Shown here: positions 47,410 through 57,126 of the stretch, one piece after another
How the letters are laid out: each line of letters begins with the position of its first letter
Position numbering within the stretch: the stretch's first letter is position 1
Source of the DNA: Globodera rostochiensis
Taxonomy: Eukaryota > Nematoda > Chromadorea > Rhabditida > Heteroderidae
Length of the DNA: 64,000 nt
NCBI GenBank assembly: GCA_018350325.1
Contig: JAEVLN010000003.1
Coordinates: forward strand, 207,985 to 271,984
Reading direction: 5' to 3'
Translations under genes and position numbers: made by a program
Notes under the pieces: model-generated
What the model was told of the DNA's origin: nothing
Seen by the model: the letters and a program-made list of their open reading frames with translations, nothing else
The model's database searches: none

Positions 47410-48355
47410 AAACGAAACAGAGTAAGAGAGAGGGAGAGAGAGAGTGTGTGTGAAAAGAGGAGAGAGTGAAAGAAGGAGAAAGAGAGAGGGAGAGAAGGAG
47501 AAAGAGAGAGGGAGAAAAAGAGAGAGTGTGTGAAAAGGGGAGAGTGAGAAAGAAGGAGAAAGAGAGAGGGAGGGAGAGAGAGAGTGTGTGAAAAGAGGAG
47601 AGAGTGAAAGAAGGAGAAAGAGAGAGGGAGAGAGGGAGTAAGAGAGAGGGAGAGAGAGAGTGTGTGTGAAAAGAGGAGAGAGTGAAAGAAGGAGAAAGAG
47701 AGAGGGAGAGAGGGAGTAAGAGAGAGGGAGAGAGAGAGTGTGTGAAAAGGGGAGAGAGTGAAAGAAGGAGAAAGAGAGAGGGAGAGAAAGAGAGAGTGTG
47801 TGAAAAGGGGAGAGAGTGAAAGAAGGAGAAAGAGAGAGGGAGAGAAAGAGAGTGTGTGAAAAGGGGAGAGTGAGAAAGAAGGAGAAAGAGAGAGGGAGGG
47901 AGAGAGAGAGTGTGTGAAAAGGGGAGAGAGTGAAAGAAGGAGAAAGAGAGAGGGAGGGAGAGAGAGAGTGTGTGAAAAGGGGAGAGAGTGAAAGAAGGAG
48001 AAAGAGAGAGGGAGAGAAAGAGAGAGTGTGTGAAAAGGGGAGAGTGAGAAAGAAGGAGAAAGAGAGAGGGAGAGAAAGAGAGAGTGTGTGAAAAGGGGAG
48101 AGAGTGAAAGAAGGAGAAAGAGAGAGGGAGAGAAAGAGAGAGTGTGTGAAAAGGGGAGAGAGTGAAAGAAGGAGAAAGAGAGAGGGAGAGAAAGAGAGAG
48201 TGTGTGAAAAGGGGAGAGAGTGAAAGAAGGAGAAAGAGAGAGGGAGAGAAAGAGAGAGTGTGTGAGAAGGGGAGAGAGTGAAAGAAGGAGAAAGAGAGAG
48301 GGAGAGAAAGAGAGAGTGTGTGAAAAGGGGAGAGTGAGAAAGAGTGAGAAAAGTT
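47410..48355. repeat. Purine (GAGA) minisatellite, units of about 57-60 bp
   Basis: About 16 units of the form GTGTGTGAAAAGGGGAGAG + AGTGAAAGAAGGAGAAAG + AGAGAGGGAGAGAAAGAGAG, with some compound units carrying GAGGGAGTAAG. The plus strand is almost pure purine with regular TGTGTG interruptions. The three long minus-strand open frames rich in Ser, Leu, Phe and Pro (up to 364 codons) follow from this composition and are not genes. Confidence 0.95.
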
Positions 48356-49917
48356 GTTGAATCCCCAAATTCCGCACACTCTGATTTGGCCAAGTGACCA
48401 TACCTAGAGAGGCAACAAATTAGGTGGATTTTGAATTTTTTCAAATTGAATTTTGCCAGAATTGATGCGAAAATTTAATTATGTCCATTTTTGGAATGAA
48501 ATCCTCAATAACAACAAAAGAAGCCCCCAAACTTTGGCCATGGCGACCATTGCAGCAATATTCAGCAGAAGCTTTAATTTTTGGTTTTTGCTCTGAAGGA
48601 ATGAAATTATTTGCCTCAAGGGGGGGGGGGGAGAGGTATCAAAATTGAAATGGAAATTTTGTTTTGTAACACAATGTGTATAAAATTTGAAATAAAATTT
48701 AAAGTAAAGTTGGCCAGGACCGGGATTGGTACTTGAAATGTTCAATTTTTCAATTTTGCTAATGAACTTTTGGTCCCGGGTTTTTTAAATCATTTTTTTT
48801 TTTTGTTGTCCATTAGTCCCGGGGTTTTTGACCGAGAATTTTCCAGCCCCGGTCTTGGGGTTTTTCCCGAAAATCCCGATCCCGGCCAACTTTAATTTAA
48901 AAGAATAGAGAGAATACTAATAAACCAACCCCCCTAAAATCATTCTAAAATCCACATTCGATACTCTTCAACCCAAGAAAAAATTCTAAATACGTCCTGG
49001 ACGTGTGCAAAAGTGCCATTTTTACTTGGAAAATCAGGCATTTTTACCCGCAGTTTTTAAAATTTGTCGGATTATTATTTTTTTAATAGGATTTTGGGGC
49101 TTAAAATTAGCCCCGGACTCCGGGGGGTGGGCTAATGTCCCCGAAGGGACTTGTCCAATCCCGAGAATTTATCAAAAAAACATTTTTGCAAAATTTTGTG
49201 AGAATAATACATAGTGTCTGTTAGTTAGTTTGGCATCCTTGTCATTCCACCAATTGGGTGAGGGAGGGGGGGGGGGGAACGCGGGGTGCCATCATTTTTC
49301 TGGCCATAATGTGCCATAAATGGGCACGGCACGTCCATCAAAATAAATGGGGTGGACAGAAGGCCCAAAAATGCACACACGCCCACACACAACTCTTCGA
49401 CGAGGTCGAATTCCGAGCTGCAAAAAGCTTTTCTTATTTTTTGCATGGTCAACGATTATTTAGCAAAAAAAAAAAAAAAAAATTAAAAAACTACATTTTT
49501 AGGTTTTTTCCCAAAGATTGCACCTTTTTTCATTAAAAAAAATTGAACCCCGTGGGGAAAACATTTCAAACATGGTCTAAAAGCCGCGCGAAAATTGAAT
49601 TGACTTTTGAATTGGGACAAATTTGTCTCGAAAAAATTGTTTTGCTTTGTTTAAAATAGTGCCGAGTTTCGTCATTCCCTGGGTGGTTGGTGGGGGGGGG
49701 GGCACGGCCACAACGGGCCAATTTTCCAAAAATTCTTTGTTCAAGTAAAATCCGACCGAGCCAAACGCTGTGCAAAAAATCTGACGAATTTGCAGCAAAC
49801 TTCAAGCCGCAGCGCCGACAACGGTGCCGGCACGTTCAACACCGATTTTGGCCAACTCGGCAAAATTGCATCCCCCTACACCGTTTAACGGGCCACAAGG
49901 CAAAAACTTTCATATAG

Positions 49918-50100
49918 AGAAAGGACTTGAGGACTGATCGAGATTTCGATCGAGAATCTCGTAACGAAAATCGAAGATCTTGAAAGCAGATGGTTCTGAC
50001 GAACCAGTATTTGTTCACCGAGATTTCGATCGAGAATCTCGAAAAAATCTCGTCGAGATTTTCCGAGATTACGATCGAGAATCTCGATCGGTCCTTTCTT
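49918..50100. repeat. Hairpin element with AGAAAGGAC ends
   Basis: AGAAAGGACTTGAGGACTGA at 49918 faces TCGGTCCTTTCTT ending near 50100. Between them CGAGATTTCGATCGAGAATC occurs three times in near-identical form, each itself palindromic. The start of the related block at 31857 (GAGAAAGGACCGATCGA) shares the same end. Confidence 0.65.
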
Positions 50101-50479
50101 TATGACGTCTTCTTCCTACATATATTTATTATACAATTTTTACAACAATTCATATTCGTCAAATGTATAATGTACATGTAAAAATTATTGAATGATTTTG
50201 ATCAATCCAATTTCGTCATCATCAGCAGAGGATGCCAATCACAAATTTACAATAAAGCATATCCCCCCGGGGGATGTGCATTGATTTTCATATTGCCAAC
50301 GCGCATATTATACATACGTAGCCATCATAGGCCCATAGAAATTTGCTTTTTCCAATCAATTTTTCACCTTTTTCCAACGTGTACATATTCTTGGCAGAAG
50401 CAGAAGCCTTTATTTAAGCAACGAAAAACTTATTAAAATTATATTTACATTTTATATTATTCACCGAAAAGTAAAAAAT

Positions 50480-51100
50480 ATGAGCAAATTCTGCGTCAAC
50501 CTTTTGCCGCTGCTGATGCTGCTGCTCTTTACATTTGTCATCCCGGCGATTGATGGCAAAAGTGGTAATTTTAATTTATTGCCCTCGGGTGGGACTCGAA
50601 CCCACGCACTTTTCACCCAATCTTCCACTGAGCTACCGGGACAGTGCCGTTTTTGGCCTTCTTCTCTATGGCAGGGATCTTTTTTTTGTTTGCCCCACGC
50701 CCGAGGCGTTTTAAACCCGTCCACGTATCCAACCAGCACAGCGGGATCATAATAACTACAATTAGTAAATGATTTGCACAATTTTAAGGTGGTGGTGGAA
50801 GAATTGACGGCGTTTCTAAAAAGCTCGACAGTTTGACCATCGATAATGGTCGGGATCATAATAACTACAATTAGTAAATGATTTGCACAATTTTAAGGTG
50901 GTGGTGGAAGAATTGACGGCGTTTCTGAGAAGCTCGGCAGTTTGACCATCGATGGTGCTGGTGATGGTTTGGACAACGAACGGCTTGGCCAAATGTTGGA
51001 CCAGGCGCTGGACATATCGACCAAACTGATGGCACAAATAAATGCTGTGCAACAAGGAAAGGGTGCCGCCGCTGGTGGTTGTTCTGCGGGGCATGCTTGA
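50480..51100 (+). CDS. Small secreted protein, unrecognised (candidate effector)
   Basis: Exon 1 (50480-50564) encodes MSKFCVNLLPLLMLLLFTFV followed by IPAIDGKS, a textbook signal peptide. Exon 2 (50898-51100) continues in phase: GGGGRIDGVSEKLGSLTIDG, then a short amphipathic region (ERLGQMLDQALDISTKLMAQ) and a Gly/Ala/Cys end (GAAAGGCSAGHA) with TGA. The mature protein is only about 70 residues, Gly-rich and polar, with one cysteine. The acceptor and first 55 bases of exon 2 also exist as an upstream copy (from 50789), whose use would hit an in-frame stop after 23 codons. The intron contains a tRNA-like unit on the minus strand. No family is recognised. A secreted effector or cuticle-associated peptide would fit a parasitic nematode, but that is conjecture. 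Confidence 0.6.
50581..50647 (-). other. tRNA-like pseudogene or SINE head in an intron
   Basis: Minus strand: A-box TAGCTCAGTGG (50625-50635), B-box GGTTCGAGTCC (50592-50602), and a perfect five-pair T-arm (GTGGG/CCCAC). The D arm does not close, only about 24 bases lie between GCTC and the T-stem (about 35 are needed for an anticodon arm), and the acceptor stem has two mismatches. It is a tRNA with an internal deletion, or a tRNA-derived repeat. Confidence 0.6.
50743..50960. repeat. Tandem 109-bp duplication spanning an exon start
   Basis: Two adjacent copies (about 50743-50851 and 50852-50960) each contain GGGATCATAATAACTACAAT, the TTTTAAG acceptor and the first 55 bases of exon 2 of the secreted-protein gene. 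They differ at a few positions (TCTAAAAAGCTCGACAG against TCTGAGAAGCTCGGCAG). The second copy is the one joined to the rest of the exon. Confidence 0.9.
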
Positions 51101-52461
51101 TGATGTTGAGTATGCTTCGAAAACAAAAAACGATGGGACGAATTTAGTGAGAGGGATGGATGCTTCATCTTTGCGCACACTTTTTGTGGGGTTTTTTAAT
51201 TGCATTTTTATTGCTAAATTTCATTTTTTATTCGGTATTGTTATTTGTTATTACACTGTCTGTGCTTTTGGGTAAAGAAAGTTTTGGGCATTTATTTTTT
51301 TTTTAATATTCTCGACATACAATTTGATTGGACGCCATTTGAGTACGGCGCCGATTAACTTCCAGCTTAAATAAAAAGAAACGTTTCACATTCATTGCTA
51401 ACACAAATAATTTGCTAAGAATGAGAGAAGCATGAATGATGACATATGAAATAAAATGCCCAATTATCCGAAAAAGTATGTATAAGCAGATTTAGGTATC
51501 TACACCGGCTAATTACTACGGATTTCAAAGAAAAAGGGCATTTGACGATATTTGTTACCTTTTAGAAATCGTTCCCTAAACTTTAATGCAATAAAATTCC
51601 CTAAAAACTTTAAAAAAATTTACACCTTTAACAAAAGTCGATCTTTAGGTGTGCATTTTATGTTTAGGATATTTAAGCTTTTGGGCGGAAGGGGGGTGGG
51701 TCGGCGGTGCCGAATGGCGCCGCTGAGAAAATTTTTGAAATTTTGACGATTTGCTGAGAAAGATTCAAAAAGTTTGTTTCAAATTATTCAATTAAAAAAT
51801 CACACAAAATAATCAAAATTTGAAAATAAGGACATATCTATTTATATAAATAAGAGATGCAATCCCTGCTAGCAGGGTGTCGTCTTATTTTCAAAACACT
51901 TTCTTTATACGCCAAAATTATGATAATCGCCGGGGGGGCATCTGGGACAAAATGAATAACACATAAATGTTAGAATAATATAAAAGGGGGGATTCAACGC
52001 CGGCGATGGCGGGGGGGGGGGGGGAAATGCTTTCCTGGGGCAATCTTTGCTTTTTCCCTTTATTGGCCAAATCATTCCAACAAATCATCTGCCCCATAAA
52101 ATGCCTAAGAATTTAAACTTTTAGTTGCCTACAAATGCTGACCCGCTTCATTACCTTTACGTAATTTCACACCAGTTGGGAGAGCGTAACATTTAAAAAA
52201 TTAAATATTTTTAAAAACTCATTCTCATTGACCAACGGTCAAATGGAGGCGGAATGGCTACTAACAGAAGAGATACGGTAGTTTGTTTCTGTTGAGTCTC
52301 TGGTAGCCAATTGCCGTTAGCATTGATGACTTGTCCCCGCCCCTTCATCCGCCCATAAATAACTCGATCCGTTTGACTTTACCTTATATTGTCACATATT
52401 TCATTTCCACATATACTTTGCTGATTTTGCTTTTACAAAATTCCTCATTCTGCCCGATCGA

Positions 52462-52486
52462 TGATTTGTTTTTTCTTTAGTGCGGG
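52462..52486 (+). other. Possible leader exon upstream of LRAT-A
   Basis: ATGATTTGTTTTTTCTTTAG followed by TGCGG/GTAAGT could be a short first exon (MICFFFSAG) with a good donor. In unit B the equivalent reads MIYLCIFSSTLLLLG and ends at GTGAGT (57791-57835), which looks like a signal-peptide start. Whether these are joined to the LRAT exons or are 5' UTR is not decidable from sequence. Confidence 0.3.
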
Positions 52487-52534
52487 TAAGTCAGCAACCC
52501 ATCCCTGCACCCCATAGCTTCATCCATTCTCAGT

Positions 52535-53300
52535 GCGGGGGGGGGGGGGACGGGCCGTGCTGGGGTCGTTGCAGTGCCGGGGGGGGGACGGGCCGTGCTG
52601 GGGTCGTTGCAGTGCCGGGGGGGGGGGACGGGCCGTGCTGGGGTCGTTGCAGTGCCGGGGGGGGGACGGGCCGTGCTGGGGTCGTTGCAGTGCCGGGGGG
52701 GGGGGGAGACGGGCCGTGCTGGGGTCGTTGCAGTGCCGGGGGGGGGGGACGGGCCGTGCTGGGGTCGTTGCAGTGCCGGGGGGGGGACGGGCCGTGCTGG
52801 GGTCGTTGCAGTGCCGGGGGGGGGGAGACGGGCCGTGCTGGGGTCGTTGCAGTGCCGGGGGGGCGGGCCGTGCTGGGGTCGTTGCAGTGCCGGGGGGGGG
52901 GGGGGGACGGGCCGTGCTGGGGTCGTTGCAGTGCCGGGGGGGGGGGGGACGGGCCGTGCTGGGGTCGTTGCAGTGCCGGGGGGGGGGAGACGGGCCGTGC
53001 TGGGGTCGTTGCAGTGCCGGGGGGGGGACGGGCCGTGCTGGGGTCGTTGCAGTGCCGGGGGGGGGGGGGGACGGGCCGTGCTGGGGTCGTTGCAGTGCCG
53101 GGGGGGGGGGAGACGGGCCGTGCTGGGGTCGTTGCAGTGCCGGGGGGGGGGGACGGGCCGTGCTGGGGTCGTTGCAGTGCCGGGGGGGGGGGGGACGGGC
53201 CGTGCTGGGGTCGTTGCAGTGCCGGGGGGGGGGGAGACGGGCCGTGCTGGGGTCGTTGCAGTGCCGGGGGGGGGGGGGGACGGGCCGTGCTGGGGTTGTG
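52535..53300. repeat. G-rich minisatellite, about 19 units of 36-42 bp
   Basis: Each unit is a constant core (ACGGGCCGTGCTGGGGTCGT + TGCAGTGCC) followed by a G-run of 7 to 14, sometimes with GAGACGGG. Length variation is confined to the G-run. Unit B contains a single divergent copy of the core at 57884, so the array grew after, or was lost from B since, the segmental duplication. Long open frames on both strands (Gly/Arg/Cys-rich or Pro-rich) are by-products. Confidence 0.95.
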
Positions 53301-53560
53301 TCGTTTACCCCGTTTGGGCCAAATGTGGGGGGGGGGTTGAGTCAGCTGGTAATTCCATTCATTCAGCAAATATATTGTGGACCTTAAATATGGGAAAAAT
53401 GAAAGATAATAACATTCTCTCCGTTGGAGCGCTTTTTAAACCCATTAATTTTCATTCCCTTTTCAAAAAAAAAAAGTAGATTATCTGCAATCGCCTCAAA
53501 TATTTATATTATTGTCCAAACATCCGCTGCTGGCTAAACCCTTCTACAACAACAACAACA

Positions 53561-54524
53561 ATGCGTGTTGAGGACCTCAAAGTGGGCGACATGGTCAGCT
53601 GCAAAATGGACGCGGTGTTAATGAACGTTACGGCGAGTCGAGAAGAATTGCTCTTCAACAATTTAAAAACAATTTAAATGTTTGGAAAAGCATAGTCACC
53701 TCAAAAGGAGGGGGCGGGGGCTTCGGGCCGGAAGCAAATGCAATCATTTTTCGTCCACCTCAAATTTGATGTTTTTTGTTGATGTTGTTAGCGGTGACTT
53801 TTTTTTAAACAACGAAGAATTGCTCGAAATTGTCCGCGGGCCTTTTAATATATTGTTTCTATCACCATCGGTTATTTAATTAATTGGGGGGCCATTCACA
53901 TTCAAGCATCGCGGCATTTACGTTGGCTACACGGCGCAAGAAGGGCGGCACTCCGTCGTGCACAACTTTTGCGGCGAGGGCAAGAAGAAGCAGGGCGGCG
54001 GCGATGGCGGCGTGATGATCTGGTCCATGGCAAAGTTTAAGGAATATGCCATCGGTGGCTGGTGGGTGGAAAACGGGCCTACTCCTTACACGGGCGAGCA
54101 AATCGCGCAGCGAGCGTTGAGCCGCGTAAGTATATTTAAAAAATATTTATTAAAAACCCAAAAAAATATTATGCCCAAAGGTGAAAAGTGCCTTACTTTT
54201 TTTTTGCCTAAGCCTGCAATTCTTGATGAACGGGCAATGGGGGAGTTTGTATAAAATTTAGCGCCACAATCACCTCCCCCCCTTTTTTCCATTTGTTTTA
54301 AGGTCGGCGAACGCAACTACCATACCATGTCCAACAACTGCGAACATTTCGCGTACTGGTGCCGCTACAACGCGGCCAATAGTCCGCAAGTCATTGGGAG
54401 CATCGCAATGCCTTTGGTACCCGTTGTGAAAGTTGGCGTTAATACTTTGTTTAAAGCTAACATTGCAGTGCATAACATTCTTTTCTTTTGGAGACCTTCT
54501 GTACCCTTTTTTAATTTGTTCTAA
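53561..54524 (+). CDS. LRAT-domain (NlpC/P60-superfamily) protein A
   Basis: Three exons: 53561-53632, 53907-54125, 54303-54524. They give 170 codons plus TAA. The start MRVEDLKVGDMVSCKMD is the LxxGDxI-type opening of LRAT-like domains. Exon 2 opens with HRGIYVGY (catalytic His) and has a second His in GRHSVVHNFCGE. Exon 3 carries SNNCEHFAYWCRY, the NCEHF nucleophile-Cys motif. These three residues form the LRAT His-His-Cys site used for acyl transfer between lipids and retinol or amines. The C-terminal 45 residues are hydrophobic (PLVPVVKVGVNTLFK ... NILFFW) and could anchor the protein in a membrane, as LRAT itself is. Exon 1 ends at GC (GTTACG/GCGAGT), whereas copy B has GT; without a functional GC donor the frame stops at 53677. 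Substrate unknown. Confidence 0.8.
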
Positions 54525-55059
54525 ATTGGCATGTGCAGAATTGGTGCTGAACACTTTCGACAGCCTTGAATGAAAATCTGATTTGCTATATTCAAAATAA
54601 AACGACTTGCCCAGAGAGGCTGCTTCCAGTTGTGTGAGGCTTTAGCTCATTCCTTGGGTTTTAAAGTGGCGTCATGAGATTCCTTTTTTTGTTTTGATTG
54701 TTTGAAACGAGCCCCAAATAAGGCTTTTTTGGTGGCATTCAAAATTGCCAACGATTAACTTTTCCCATTTTGGCTGTTCCTCATTGAGTTAAAGAATAAG
54801 CTCCCCATGGGACCTAAAAATCGGAGTTTAGGAAAAATATATCAGTTAAAGCCTCCCAAATTTGTTCGCAGATTTTATTATGTTGCAATTGTTTGTTTCA
54901 TTATAAATAAAATGCGTGTGAATAATTTGACTTGAAAATCGATCAAATAAATATTCCATCATCATTTAACAAATGAATTCGCTCCCGAGTTTTGTTGTCA
55001 ATCGCGAAAAAAAAAATGTTTTGCCGAAACCCAGATCAGAGCAGTGTTTTCCCGGTTCC

Positions 55060-55290
55060 ATTTTTTCTAACGGTTCCACGGTTCCGGTTCCAAACCGGTT
55101 CCGGATTTTCGCGGTTCCGCGGTTCCGGTTCCAAACCGGTTCCGGATTTTGGCGGTTCCGCGGTTCCGGTTCCAAAGCGGTTCCGAATTTTCACGGTTCC
55201 GCGGTTCCGGTTCCAAACCGGTTCCGGATTTTCGCGGTTCCGGGAACCGGTTCCGGAACCGGTTCCAACGGTTCCGGTTCCAAATTCCAA
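55060..55290. repeat. CGGTTCCG-type tandem array, first block
   Basis: Units of about 54 bp containing GCGGTTCCGCGGTTCCGGTT, CCAAACCGGTTCCGGAT and TTTCG or TTTGGC. The sequence is dense in CCGGTTCCGG-like palindromes and open on both strands (Phe/Arg/Gly/Ser-rich in one direction, Asn/Arg/Glu/Pro-rich in the other). No gene. Confidence 0.9.
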
Positions 55291-55382
55291 AAATTTGTAA
55301 ATATGTCCAAAAATTTTTCAAAAAAATCAGAAAAATGTAAGAAAAATTGTTCATTTACATTACATGAAAATGATGGGGGTGC

Positions 55383-55872
55383 CGACATTTCGTCGACTGA
55401 CATTTCGTCGACGCGACACTTCGTCGACAACCGGGACCGGGACTTACCGGGATCAGAAAAACCGGGACCGGGACCAACCGGGACTTTTCAAGGGAGATGT
55501 AGGTGGCAAGATAAAATCTTCACTTTGATTTTTCTTTTATGAAACACTAAAAAATTTTAATTTTCCGGCATCAAGCGGGTTCGAACCCAACACATAACAT
55601 AAGACTCACCAAAAAGGGAAACCACTAGGCTTTTTGCGGATTCGTACTCAGCTTGACAAGATTCGATTGCTAGTCTCAAACAATTGGGTTTCATCAATAA
55701 ATATTTTTTACTTGTCTTAAAATTTTGAAAATTCTTCGAATTCGGGTTCGGGGTTCGAGATTCGCAAAATCCGAGTACGGATTTGTGATCTAGGCATGTT
55801 TTTACCCTAGAAACATGCATTTAAAAACCCGGCGAAATTCCACTCGACGAAATGTCGCGTCGACGAAGTGTG
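55383..55872. mobile_element. Candidate element bounded by TTCGTCGAC inverted ends
   Basis: The left end has GACATTTCGTCGACTGACAT followed by TTCGTCGACGCGACACTTCG. The right end (about 55843-55872) is the inverse: CTCGACGAAATGTCGCGTCG then ACGAAGTGTG. The ends themselves are tandem copies of a TTCGTCGA palindrome. A tRNA-like unit lies inside (55565-55640). No protein is encoded. It separates the two CGGTTCCG arrays. Confidence 0.5.
55565..55640 (-). repeat. tRNA-derived (SINE-like) unit
   Basis: Minus strand: an A-box-like AAGCCTAGTGG (55622-55632), then about 33 bases later the B-box GGGTTCGAACCC (55577-55588). Acceptor and anticodon arms do not close, so it is a derivative rather than a working tRNA. 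It is the third such unit in the window, and the three are not obviously copies of one another. Confidence 0.5.
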
Positions 55873-55989
55873 TCATCCCGCCCAAAATTGCTGATGCTTT
55901 GTATTTGGAAGTTATTGCTTTGTTGTGTAAAAAGGCTATTCGCTTCAAAAATTAATCATAAATCAATTCATTATGCACTGAAAAAACAT

Positions 55990-56205
55990 GTATCGGAACC
56001 GGTTCCGGAACCGGTTCCGAAGCGGTTCCAAGCTCTTTACGGTTCCACGGTTCCGGTTCCAAAGCGGTTCCGGATTTTGGCGGTTCCGCGGTTCCGGTTC
56101 CAAAGCGGTTCCGGATTTTGGCGGTTCCGGGAACCGGTTCCAAAATCGGTTCCGAATTTTTTGCGGTTCCGCGGTTCCGGTTCCGGAACCGGTTCCCGGA
56201 TTAGG
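55990..56205. repeat. CGGTTCCG-type tandem array, second block
   Basis: Same unit and orientation as 55060-55290 (GGTTCCAAAGCGGTTCCGGA + TTTTGGCGGTTCCG), ending in CCGGTTCCCGGATTAGG. The block begins and ends with CGGAACCGGTTCCGG palindromes. Confidence 0.9.
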
Positions 56206-56345
56206 CAACCACCTGTTACAATTTTTTTCAACTAAAAACTCCAAAAATTCGGAAACAAGGACAAAAACCATCCGACCAAAATGTTTGGGTTTGGGTTTTT
56301 TTTCTAAAAACGCGGACAATAACTCCACTTTGAAGCCCATTTAAA

Positions 56346-57126
56346 TGAATGTGTTGGGTCTGTCTCCTCCTCATTCTTTCAACGCCTTTTTTTGGCTTCC
56401 AAACGGCCGTCACAATTTTAGTCGCCAGCCAACGGCACCGTCCAGCGACGGCCTTCCACCTCATCGAACACGGAAATGTTGCGCAAACTCTGATTGAAAT
56501 TAACTATCCAACTTGATTGAATTTGATTTTATTCGTTTATTTTATGCGTTTATTTACTTTTTGACAAAAATTTCGTGAAGATTTTTTATAAAATTTTAAC
56601 TATTATTTTCAAAAATTGAAAATTATCCGGTATCCGGGCGGATATCCGGCTGTAAATTACTATCCGGTACCGGCATCCGGGTGTCAAGGAACCGGTGGAA
56701 CCGCTATCCGGGGCCCCCGGATAATATCCGGTCTTGTCCAACCCTACTAGAGATTTTAAAAATATAAATAAAAAATTTAAGAATTAAAGCAAAACACTAA
56801 GAATTTAAATTTATAACTGTCTGGACTAGGACCAATTTTGGCTTGGTCTGGATTCGGACCGGTCTGGATTCAGGGACATGCGAAACCCGGCTCACACCCG
56901 AACCCAAAAACGCAAATACCCGAAATTTCGCCACACCCTCTGGAAAAGATTAAGAAATTACAAATAAATAAATCAAAGTTCGAAAAATAATAAATGATAG
57001 TAAATTAAAATGTATTTCAAAATATATTCCATCTTCCTTTCTAACTTTGCACACCCTTTTTTTGTTGATACATCAATTGGACGATGTTTATGCTTAATAT
57101 CGCCGGAGGGCCGCCGCCGCCGCCAC
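56346..57126. other. Spacer between the duplicated units
   Basis: AT-rich sequence with a truncated GTCCAACCCT-family element (56624-56745) and a CCGCCGCCGCCGCCACGG run (57110-57127) at the border of unit B. No gene is supported. Confidence 0.45.

Larger units (their letters stand above)
38429..50479. other. Twelve-kilobase region without a convincing gene
   Basis: No spliced or intronless gene is recognised. The region is AT-rich with many G- or C-runs of nine or more (for example 40031, 40235, 40880, 40948, 41709, 42564, 44595, 45228, 45501, 46568, 47294, 48620, 49267, 49690). It also holds a duplicated GACGAGAACGGACGGACG block (39998 and 40091), a pseudo-exon of the neighbouring GPCR (39080-39137), hairpin elements at 44245, 47022 and 49918, and the GAGA array at 47410-48350. 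Open frames at 40901-41318 and 45073-45606 lie in GC-rich patches, overlap on both strands and show no domain. The 5' regulatory region of the GPCR should lie at the left edge. Confidence 0.5.
51880..54540 (+). repeat. Segmental duplication, unit A (LRAT-A)
   Basis: The unit begins near TTTTCAAAACACTTTCTTTA (51886), includes GATTCAACGCCGGCGATGGC (51990) and AAATGCTTTCCTGGGGCAAT, then a G-rich array and the LRAT-A gene. Each landmark recurs in the same order and orientation in unit B (57127-59470), and a unique 2.6-kb spacer separates the units. Confidence 0.9.

Noticed and set aside
47350..48444. Three overlapping minus-strand open frames of 327-364 codons rich in Ser/Leu/Phe/Pro
   Set aside because: They are read through the GAGA minisatellite in all three frames with the same period. 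There is no non-repetitive coding sequence, splice context or domain.
50581..50647. Functional tRNA gene on the minus strand
   Set aside because: The A and B boxes are excellent, but the anticodon arm is missing about 11 bases and the acceptor stem has mismatches.
52480..53479. Four long open frames (279-301 codons) over the G-rich array on both strands
   Set aside because: They arise from the unit lacking stops in any frame. Length changes in the G-runs shift the frame from unit to unit, so no protein could be conserved.
54966..56344. Phe/Arg/Gly-Ser or Asn/Arg/Glu/Pro open frames of 60-189 codons
   Set aside because: Products of the CGGTTCCG tandem arrays on both strands. No domain and no splice evidence.
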